DNA of 19,547 nucleotides from an uncultured Prevotellaceae bacterium (GTDB lineage: Bacteria > Bacteroidota > Bacteroidia > Bacteroidales > Bacteroidaceae). The translations under genes and the position numbers were made by a program. The stretch is taken from positions 1 to 19,547 of the forward strand of contig OMXX01000083.1 of the NCBI GenBank assembly GCA_900315105.1, given 5' to 3'. The notes beneath the pieces were generated by a model, which had not been told where the DNA came from, did not search any database, and worked only from the letters and a program-made list of their open reading frames with translations. Shown here piece after piece: positions 7,610-14,709 of the stretch; positions within the stretch are counted from its first letter, which is position 1; every line of letters starts with the position of its first letter.

Positions 7610-10600
7610 TTATATAGTAAATGAACTTCTGATTGGCTATTTCAAGAAACATCCATTACAGAAGGGAAGCCGATACTTCATGATTGTAGAAAACGAGAAG
7701 CATCGGAACGGGTTAATGCAAGCATTGAATAGTGCGTGTGATAATATTACCATCTCTGGAATTTACCAGAGCAATGACTCTTCTGTTGTGGAGGAGGCAT
7801 ATGAAACACATGAAATTAAGTTATCCACTGATTCTCCTTCAATTATCATTGGCTACGATAAAACATCAACCGAGGACTATCTTACAACAATAAGAAATTC
7901 AGTTGGAGTATCTGGTGGAAAATATGAGAATTATGGTGTTATTTATGTTCTGTCAGATAGTATTCTTTCGTCTATCATAACTGCCTGTCAAGATTTACAA
8001 GCATTAGGAGGCCCGCTTCATTCGAGCTATATTATACGTGACATTCATGAAAAAGCCGAGGATGTTATCTCAAAAGATCTAGAGCGCAAGTATCTTGATA
8101 AGCATCTTAACAAGATTTCTGAGTATATTGCTGATGGAACATGTAACCTCTTTGACTTCAGTCATGCGCTTAACGTATTGTCTGATCAAACATTAAAGGG
8201 ACATTACAATGAATTAGACTTCTTTAATGACAAGGCTGTATATGATAGTACATTTAAACCGTCCGATACAGAAATTGAAAATCGTGTTGAAAAGAATCAC
8301 GAAATCTATAGAAAGGTTAGTGACATTATGAATGAAGATGATGACACTGATAAATTCAAACTATTACAAAAATTCGTTGATGAGAAACTATCCAAGAAAA
8401 TTGTTGCTAGTCCAGATTCTTGGAAAAACATTGACTTCCAAGAGTTTCTCGATAGTATCGAAAGAAAAGCAGCTACAGCAAACTTAGAACTTTTGGATGT
8501 AGAACTACCATCTGAGGGCTTGTTGACTTCTATGGTTTCATTCACAAAGGGAAATAAAAAGAGGAAGTCAACAACGTATGCAGTAATCTGCGATCAAACA
8601 GATTCTGTGGGGCAACAAGTTAAAATAACTTTTAATAAGGAAATAAAGAAAGTAACCTCGGAAGTTTGCCAAACCCAAGGACAAATCTTAAAGGTAACAG
8701 TAGGTGAAACTCTTATTAAGCAGTCAATAGGATTGAATGACAATCACCATGATTTCTTTATAATGAAGCTGCCATGCAATAGGAGTTTTTTCAAAGACAT
8801 AGAAGAATGCTTTTCAATAAACAAAAAGGGGGAAATTGTTATCATTGTACCAGATGAAGTTGATGTTTTGACATTTGGCAATGGTAATAATCTACTTTCC
8901 ATTCCACTTGACAACAAGGTGGTTTGGACAGATAATGCCAAATTAGATATTCCTGTTGTAGCTGATGATGAGAATGATCAGATTGATTTCTTTGTTGATT
9001 TTGATGGCAAGGAGGTTAAATTTGTACTTAAGCTAAATATTGCGAAGCCTGTTCCACCTGCACGCCCAGGAACAATAGGGGAAGGAACATATGAAGGTGG
9101 AGAGGTTATTGTTGATGGAACTCCTCAGCCAGTTTATTCTTATTGGAAAAAGTATTTGGATTGGGAACTAGCGTTTATTAAAAACGGCTGTTCTTTTATT
9201 AACTATACATTTAATGGTTTGACTGGGGAGTATGAGCCAGAATACGTAGTTCTCGAACTACCTGTTACAGTGCAAAATACTTTATCTCAGATATTTGCAT
9301 ATTTCAACAAACATAATACCATTCCATCTCTTTGCAAGATGAATGACGAATTACGAGTTTTGTATGAAAACTATTGGAACGCTATTGTTACTTCAATTAA
9401 TAGCATCCCTAATAGTAGATGCTTACTCAAAGAGGAATACTATCTGACGAAGTTAGGTATAGTATCTTCCTGGGAAAGGTTATATTTATCACCTTTCCAC
9501 CCATTACTTGTTGCGTACGCACTTGAATACGACAAACAATACGATGACAAGGAAGAATCTTCGTTTGCCAAGAAACTCCTATCTCCTTTCTATCTTATCC
9601 CTTACATATACTTTAATGATTCGCCAAAACGTCCTTACACAGATAAGGAGATTGGAGAGATTCATAACTGGCTAAGTTATGAGTGTATAAGAAGCAAACC
9701 ACAAGAACGCACGAATGACATTACCACAAAGATGGTATGGACAAAAATGGAGGCTTTTATAAAGCACTTCAAGTATCTTTTTCAAGACAAAGATTGTCCT
9801 ATTATTATCAGTACAATAGGTATTGCAGATGATACAAATGTAATCAAAGGTGTAGTTGAATTCATAAGGAAACAGTATTCAGATGGTGTCCAGAAAATAG
9901 AACTCCACGAATACGTTGACAATCTTATGGAAGAAACATTCTTCGAGAAACTTAATCGTCTTGATTCAATTGACGCAATTACGCGTGAACTTGAATCCAT
10001 GAATCTAAAATTGGAATCAAAGGGCGAATATACGAGTCAAGAAATAATACACCAGCTATTTACTCGTGTATCTTTCTACAAACATACGTTGGACCCTATT
10101 AATGGTCAGATTGGCTATTCTCATATAGCATTCTATCAGATGGATACAGGAACAGAGTTTATAAGACAAGTTACATCTGAACTGCGTACAGAATTATCCT
10201 TCAATGGATTGATTTCTATCCCATCTACCTATAATAAGATGGGTGCATATATAATTGGTTATGGGACTAGCGGTGTAAAGGAACAACCTGGTTATCTTTA
10301 TCCTATGACAACAGCTCTGAATACTCTTTATGCTAATGAAGAGCATGAAGGCAGTAGCGTGTTCAGTAATAACACATGTGTTGCTAAAAGATACAAATTC
10401 AGCAAGTCTGATTTGCTCCAATCAATTTATGAAAATGCCAACTGGGTAACATTTATCAACCCGGAAGTAGACATCAACTTCTTCTATAAGCAAAACCTTT
10501 ATGTGGTTCACTATACCGACCAATATACTATCAATGCCAAATATGATAGTATTACGGTAACAAAGCATGTGGATCAGTATGAGAATATGCTGAGAAAGTC

Positions 10601-12821
10601 GTATGAGAAGTATGCACTATCAGAAGAGAAGTTTCAGCATTTCAATGAGACGATGATGAACTATTTCAACTGTCTCAATGGTAGTTGGATGCTCGATATT
10701 GTCAAAAAGAGTGAAGATCAAATACGCGAAAAAATGAGCATTGTGGCTGCAAGCATTGCTATGTTGCGATTCATGCGCCGTAACAAGAATGTCCATTGGA
10801 TTCCTGTTTCGCTCGAAGAAATTCTGCGTGTAACAGGTTCTATTGGTTTACCTCAAGATTACATTTTTACAAAGAAGACACTTGGTATAAAGGGGGCTTT
10901 GTCAGATGATCTTCTGATGATTGGTCTTGATGCTACAGATGAGAAAGACCTGAAACTTTATCTATATCCCGTAGAGGTAAAGTTCTCAAAGAATAGCTCA
11001 ATGGCAGATAAGGCTGGAAAGCAGGTTAGTCAAACCTTTATTCAATTAAAGGCGCATTTGTTCGGTGACACTAACTTTACCAAGAGCATTTACCGAACAT
11101 TCTTTGCGTCTCAATTCCTGACTAATGCAGAGAAACTGAATGCGAACAACCTGCTGTCTGACGAAGAGTATCAAATAATTGAAAAGTTCCGATTTGAGCT
11201 CTTGAATTTGAAATATACGCTGAAGGAGAAACTGCCCGTTAAGGAAATGGGCTGTGCCGCTATCGTGTCATTCTATAGTCATGCAACTCATAGCCTTTCT
11301 ACTTCTCTTGTGGATAATGTTCCTGTATGTGAGGTTCATTTCTCTGAACAGGAGTGTTTTAAGTTTGTCGCAGAACCAGAAAATAATCACATGAAGTTCC
11401 TTGAAACGGATCTGATAATGATTGATTCTGACACGCTGAATGCTATAGATGCCTCTATAATGATTGCTACTGTTGAAGAAATGGATTCATCAATTGAACT
11501 AACGGAGATAGAAGATGAAGACGCAATCGAACTGGCATCTAAGGTAACATTAGAGCAAAAAACTGTTATGGCAACAACTCCACAAGTTGTGGAACACAAG
11601 GAAGGTACAAACACCGAAGTTGTAAGCCAAGAAAAGACTAATAAGATTAAGATTTTGGTTGGACATACACAATCTGGTCATAGAAGGGTTATATTTGAAC
11701 CTAATAATACCAAGATGGTTTCTCATCCTAATATGGGCATTATTGGCACAATGGGTACAGGAAAGACACAGTTTGCTCGTTCGGTAATTGCCCAGTTTGC
11801 AAAAGAAGGTGTAAACAATGTTGGTGGTAAGCCTGTGGGAATGCTCGTGTTTGATTATAAGGGTGACTATAAGGACAAAGAGTTTCTGGATGCAGTTGGT
11901 GGTACCTGCTACAAGTTTAACTATCCATTCAATCCTTTGAAGTTGGTAGTGAATGATGAGGTGGAGGGCATGAACCTTCCTGCCATTACTGCTGATAGAA
12001 TAGCTGATTCCTTTGCTAAAGCATATGGGCTTGGATTGAAGCAGCAGAGTATTATTAAGCAGGTGATTATTGACACATACAAAGATGCCGGCATAACCAA
12101 GGATCCAAGTTCTTGGAATAACTCTGTGCCAACGATGGAACAAGTAATCGAGAAGTATTTTGAGGCATACGATGCTAATGATAAGGCCTTTGCTCTGTTC
12201 GACAAGCTTCGAGACTATACCATTTTTACGACCGACAACAGCAATTGTGTTTCGTTGTTCGAATGGCTTAACGGTGTTCGAGTGATAGATTTAACGCTCT
12301 ATCCTGACGACACCAAGAAGGTAATAGTGTCTTTGATTCTTGACTTATTCTATGCAGAGATGCGGCAGTTGGGTAGTAGTATGCAAGAGGATGGTTTCCG
12401 TGAATTAAGAGCGATGATTATGGTGGATGAAGCACATCAGTTCTTGAAAAAGGACTTCAACTCATTCCGAAGCATCATCAGTGAAGGTCGTATGTTTGGC
12501 GTGGGTATGATTCTTTCAACCCAAAACGTAAGTGACTTCAAAACCTCAAAGGAAGACTATTCTCAGTTTATTTTAAGTTGGGTGATACATCATGTAAACT
12601 CTATCAGCAAGGCAGAGATTGCTAACATTTTTGGAGCAAGTGATCCAAATAGTGAACGCTACATTGATTTCATTAATAAGGCTAAACTCTTCGAAAGTGT
12701 ATGCAAGATAGGATCAAGAGTAGAAGGTATCAGGGATTTACCATTCTTTGAACTGATGAAACAGGACGAACGGTTCAAGCCCAAAGAACTGTCATTATTA
12801 GAAAAACAAAAGAATGAATAA
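7590..12821 (+). CDS. dptH: DptH-like HerA/FtsK-type ATPase with a candidate nuclease domain
   Basis: A 1743-aa protein from the ATG at 7590. GTG codons at 7569 and 7578 are possible earlier starts, but the ATG places the protein start (MLQSFYNYIVNELL) where DptH proteins usually begin. The long N-terminal two thirds contain a beta-rich insert (about 330-500). The C-terminal motor has Walker A GTMGTGKT at 1386-1393 and Walker B with D1613-E1614 in MIMVDEAHQF, as in HerA/FtsK DNA translocases. Between these halves, GLD (D1114) is followed by YPVEVKFSKN with E1129 and K1131, then a Gln-rich helix (QVSQTFIQLK), a PD-(D/E)xK-like arrangement. An acidic, Thr/Glu-rich linker (about 1280-1355) separates this from the motor. 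Size, order and motor fit DptH, the translocase of the restriction complex; the nuclease reading is inference. Confidence 0.85.
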   Translation: MLQSFYNYIVNELLIGYFKKHPLQKGSRYFMIVENEKHRNGLMQALNSACDNITISGIYQSNDSSVVEEAYETHEIKLSTDSPSIIIGYDKTSTEDYLTTIRNSVGVSGGKYENYGVIYVLSDSILSSIITACQDLQALGGPLHSSYIIRDIHEKAEDVISKDLERKYLDKHLNKISEYIADGTCNLFDFSHALNVLSDQTLKGHYNELDFFNDKAVYDSTFKPSDTEIENRVEKNHEIYRKVSDIMNEDDDTDKFKLLQKFVDEKLSKKIVASPDSWKNIDFQEFLDSIERKAATANLELLDVELPSEGLLTSMVSFTKGNKKRKSTTYAVICDQTDSVGQQVKITFNKEIKKVTSEVCQTQGQILKVTVGETLIKQSIGLNDNHHDFFIMKLPCNRSFFKDIEECFSINKKGEIVIIVPDEVDVLTFGNGNNLLSIPLDNKVVWTDNAKLDIPVVADDENDQIDFFVDFDGKEVKFVLKLNIAKPVPPARPGTIGEGTYEGGEVIVDGTPQPVYSYWKKYLDWELAFIKNGCSFINYTFNGLTGEYEPEYVVLELPVTVQNTLSQIFAYFNKHNTIPSLCKMNDELRVLYENYWNAIVTSINSIPNSRCLLKEEYYLTKLGIVSSWERLYLSPFHPLLVAYALEYDKQYDDKEESSFAKKLLSPFYLIPYIYFNDSPKRPYTDKEIGEIHNWLSYECIRSKPQERTNDITTKMVWTKMEAFIKHFKYLFQDKDCPIIISTIGIADDTNVIKGVVEFIRKQYSDGVQKIELHEYVDNLMEETFFEKLNRLDSIDAITRELESMNLKLESKGEYTSQEIIHQLFTRVSFYKHTLDPINGQIGYSHIAFYQMDTGTEFIRQVTSELRTELSFNGLISIPSTYNKMGAYIIGYGTSGVKEQPGYLYPMTTALNTLYANEEHEGSSVFSNNTCVAKRYKFSKSDLLQSIYENANWVTFINPEVDINFFYKQNLYVVHYTDQYTINAKYDSITVTKHVDQYENMLRKSYEKYALSEEKFQHFNETMMNYFNCLNGSWMLDIVKKSEDQIREKMSIVAASIAMLRFMRRNKNVHWIPVSLEEILRVTGSIGLPQDYIFTKKTLGIKGALSDDLLMIGLDATDEKDLKLYLYPVEVKFSKNSSMADKAGKQVSQTFIQLKAHLFGDTNFTKSIYRTFFASQFLTNAEKLNANNLLSDEEYQIIEKFRFELLNLKYTLKEKLPVKEMGCAAIVSFYSHATHSLSTSLVDNVPVCEVHFSEQECFKFVAEPENNHMKFLETDLIMIDSDTLNAIDASIMIATVEEMDSSIELTEIEDEDAIELASKVTLEQKTVMATTPQVVEHKEGTNTEVVSQEKTNKIKILVGHTQSGHRRVIFEPNNTKMVSHPNMGIIGTMGTGKTQFARSVIAQFAKEGVNNVGGKPVGMLVFDYKGDYKDKEFLDAVGGTCYKFNYPFNPLKLVVNDEVEGMNLPAITADRIADSFAKAYGLGLKQQSIIKQVIIDTYKDAGITKDPSSWNNSVPTMEQVIEKYFEAYDANDKAFALFDKLRDYTIFTTDNSNCVSLFEWLNGVRVIDLTLYPDDTKKVIVSLILDLFYAEMRQLGSSMQEDGFRELRAMIMVDEAHQFLKKDFNSFRSIISEGRMFGVGMILSTQNVSDFKTSKEDYSQFILSWVIHHVNSISKAEIANIFGASDPNSERYIDFINKAKLFESVCKIGSRVEGIRDLPFFELMKQDERFKPKELSLLEKQKNE

Positions 12822-12835
12822 AACGTTATTCGTAT

Positions 12836-14269
12836 ATGGCACTTACAATAGAAGAACTGAATATACTGATACAGAGTGACGAGCATCGTCAGCTGGAGTT
12901 GAAGAAGACCACAGGTGAACTGAAGGATGGCATGCATACTGCTTGCGCCTTCTTGAATACCGAAGGTGGCTGGCTCTTTTTTGGCATCGCTCCAACATCA
13001 CTGAAGATTTTGGGCCAGCAAGTTACAGACAACACCCAAAGGGAGATTGCCCAGGCTCTGAGTTATATGGAGCCGCAGGTTGATGTGAGAGTAGAGTATA
13101 TCGATGTTCCTAATCGGCCAGGCCATAAGGTGATTGCCATGCACTTTGATGGATGGGCTTGGGGCATGGTACCTTATACTTATCATGGCTGTCCTTACTA
13201 CAAAGTGGAGAGTACGACGAAGGAGATGCCGCGCGATATGTATGAGGAGCGGTTACGTAGGAGTAAGCCTGATTTGTTCGCATGGGAACGGCAACCTTCG
13301 GACTTCACAGATATTAGTTCTTTGGACGAGAAACTGATACGTGGCGTTGTGCGTCTTGGCGTTGAGAGGGGCAGATTGTCCGAACTGGCTCTTACCGAAC
13401 CTATCGAAGATGTGTTGGGTAAATGGAAGTTGATTGCAGGTGAAAGACCTCTGAATGCCGCCACGGCACTCTTTACGAAAGATACAGGCATGTATACGCA
13501 GTTTATAATGCGTCTAGCTCGTTTCCGAGGAACTGACAAAAATGAGTTTATCGACAATCAGCGAGTAGAGGGGAACATCTTCGTACTGCTCAATGAGGCA
13601 ATGAACTTCTTCCGCAAACACTTGAATATGCACGGGAAGATAGTCGGACTGGTACGTGATGAGTATTTGGAAGTGCCCGCAGAAGCCTTACGTGAAGCTG
13701 TTCTGAATGCACTTTGCCATCGTCAGTACGAACGGTATAACCTGACCATAGGTATCGCTATCTACGATGACCGCATTGAGATTGAGAATCCTGGCATTCT
13801 GCCTCCGCAGATTACTCCAGAGAATATTCGCCAGCCCCACATATCATATCCATACAATCCGCTAATAGCTAATGTACTGTATAGTACAACCTATATTGAG
13901 AACTGGGGTTCGGGTGTGAAACGCATCATGGAGGCTTGCCAAAAGAGAGGTGTAACTGCACCTACATGGTCTATCAATGGTGGCTTTATTGTGGTAACAT
14001 TTATGAGACCAATAAAGGGTGATAACCAAAGTGACACTCAAGATGGCACTCAAGGTGGCACTCAAGGTGGCACTCAAGAAGAAAATCTTGATAAATGGAT
14101 AGAAAACCAAATCAGAGAGAATCCTCAAATTACAACAGAGGAACTGGCCAAAATGAGTAAAAAGGGACTTAGAACAATCAAGCGCCATATTGCAAAAATG
14201 CTACACGTTCGATATGTGGGTAGTGGTTATAGTGGCCATTGGGAAGTTGATGCCAACGAGGAAGGATAA
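12836..14269 (+). CDS. AlbA_2 / HATPase_c_4 / winged-HTH protein (COG2865 type)
   Basis: A 477-aa protein. The N-terminal AlbA_2 (Schlafen-like) domain covers about 10-125, with LELKKTTGELKDGMHTACAFLNTEGGWLFFGI typical of the fold (given here as a family pattern). A central GHKL ATPase region follows, with EALREAVLNALCHRQY near 283-298 (N box), IENPGILPP near 315 and NWGSGVKRI near 356. A flexible linker of GTQ repeats (about 400-416) leads to a C-terminal winged HTH (TTEELAKMSKKGLRTIKRHIAKM). The gene begins 14 nt after the dptH stop and may be the last gene of the operon. Such proteins are usually called transcriptional regulators, and they are frequent in defence islands. Its GC content is visibly higher than that of dptFGH, suggesting separate recruitment. 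Whether it regulates or takes part in the system is unknown. Confidence 0.85.
   Translation: MALTIEELNILIQSDEHRQLELKKTTGELKDGMHTACAFLNTEGGWLFFGIAPTSLKILGQQVTDNTQREIAQALSYMEPQVDVRVEYIDVPNRPGHKVIAMHFDGWAWGMVPYTYHGCPYYKVESTTKEMPRDMYEERLRRSKPDLFAWERQPSDFTDISSLDEKLIRGVVRLGVERGRLSELALTEPIEDVLGKWKLIAGERPLNAATALFTKDTGMYTQFIMRLARFRGTDKNEFIDNQRVEGNIFVLLNEAMNFFRKHLNMHGKIVGLVRDEYLEVPAEALREAVLNALCHRQYERYNLTIGIAIYDDRIEIENPGILPPQITPENIRQPHISYPYNPLIANVLYSTTYIENWGSGVKRIMEACQKRGVTAPTWSINGGFIVVTFMRPIKGDNQSDTQDGTQGGTQGGTQEENLDKWIENQIRENPQITTEELAKMSKKGLRTIKRHIAKMLHVRYVGSGYSGHWEVDANEEG
14033..14080 (+). repeat. 12-bp tandem repeat in the AlbA_2 gene linker
   Basis: Four 12-bp units (14033-14044, 14045-14056, 14057-14068, 14069-14080), of which the middle two are identical (GGCACTCAAGGT). 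They encode DTQD-GTQG-GTQG-GTQE. In-frame copy-number change would only alter linker length between the ATPase and HTH domains. Confidence 0.9.
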
Positions 14270-14329
14270 GTTGATGAAGAAATAGTCTTACTCGTATTAC
14301 TGATATTACTGAATAATATGCCGAAAAAT

Positions 14330-14442
14330 GATTTGCGAACAAAAAATATGGGATTTGCGAACAAAATGAGTGAATCAATTATTGCAGAAAGATTATATTG
14401 GGGTTCGCGAAATGCAATTTTGTTCGCAAATTGTTCGCAAAA
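14330..14442. repeat. cluster of direct and inverted TTTGCGAACAAA repeats
   Basis: In the non-coding stretch after the AlbA_2 gene, GATTTGCGAACAAAA occurs twice directly (14330-14344 and 14352-14366, 22-bp period). TTTTGTTCGCAAAT at 14418-14431 is the reverse complement, and a further core GTTCGCAAAA at 14433-14442 follows. The 12-bp core also occurs at 2677-2688 in the promoter of the cassette. Possible roles are operators for the Xre protein, recombination or boundary sequences, or a long-loop hairpin. The sequence shows the repeats only, not the role. Confidence 0.7.
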
Positions 14443-14450
14443 CAAAGAAA

Positions 14451-14479
14451 AAGGAGCTACATTTTTGATGTAACTCCTT
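14451..14479 (-). terminator. terminator of the truncated tRNA
   Basis: A 12-bp stem with one G-U pair, AAGGAGCTACAT (14451-14462) and ATGTAACTCCTT (14468-14479), around a 5-nt loop. Read leftwards it lies directly after the tRNA 3' end and is followed by TTTTTC, a standard intrinsic terminator. On the + strand GATTTTT follows, so it may also stop rightward transcription. Confidence 0.8.
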
Positions 14480-14490
14480 GATTTTTAGTG

Positions 14491-14534
14491 TGGACCAGCC
14501 AGGGCTTGAACCTGGGACCTCCAGATTATGAGTC
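14491..14534 (-). other. 3' fragment of a CAU-anticodon tRNA (attachment-site scar)
   Basis: Read on the minus strand, this has an anticodon loop CTCATAA (CAU, so tRNA-Met type), a 3' anticodon stem TCTGG, a variable loop AGGTC, a T arm CCAGG-TTCAAGC-CCTGG, acceptor CTGGTCC and discriminator A. No CCA is encoded. The 5' half is missing: upstream of the anticodon loop the sequence no longer pairs (AAAA rather than a CCAG-like stem). A tRNA 3' end with its terminator but no 5' half is what a tyrosine recombinase leaves at one end of an element integrated into a tRNA gene. The integrase gene lies 175 bp away. Confidence 0.8.
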
Positions 14535-14600
14535 TTTTCCATGGTGCTTTCATAGAATTTCAAAAAATCCTAAATATCGGTAAATAAATGAGTTGCAAAT

Positions 14601-14631
14601 TTTGCAGTTTGCAGAAAATGTAGTAAATTTG
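14601..14631 (+). promoter_or_regulatory. integrase promoter
   Basis: TTTG at 14601-14604, 19 bp, then TAAATTTG at 14624-14631: a good match to the Bacteroidetes -33/-7 promoter, about 80 bp upstream of the integrase start. Confidence 0.7.
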
Positions 14632-14649
14632 CACTGAATTTAGAGGTCT

Positions 14650-14669
14650 ATGTTCACCTCATGTTCACC
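14650..14669 (+). repeat. ATGTTCACC direct repeats, possible integrase arm sites
   Basis: ATGTTCACC at 14650-14658 and 14661-14669 repeats with an 11-bp period (one helical turn) between the tRNA scar and the integrase gene. ATGTTCACTGAATC just inside the gene (14728 onward) is a partial third copy. Short direct repeats beside att sites are typical of arm-type integrase or excisionase binding sites; the role here is inferred. Confidence 0.4.
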
Positions 14670-14709
14670 AAAATATAGTTGGAAACATTGATAAATAAAG
14701 GGTTTAGCT

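Noticed and set aside
11550..12143. 197-codon open frame on the minus strand
   Set aside because: It lies opposite the DptH motor domain with no promoter and no recognisable protein features; it is a shadow frame.
14033..14080. CRISPR or intergenic tandem repeat
   Set aside because: The repeat is in frame within a coding sequence and encodes a low-complexity linker.
14491..14534. Complete tRNA gene
   Set aside because: Only the anticodon loop, variable loop, T arm and acceptor 3' strand are present; no D arm or 5' acceptor strand precedes them.
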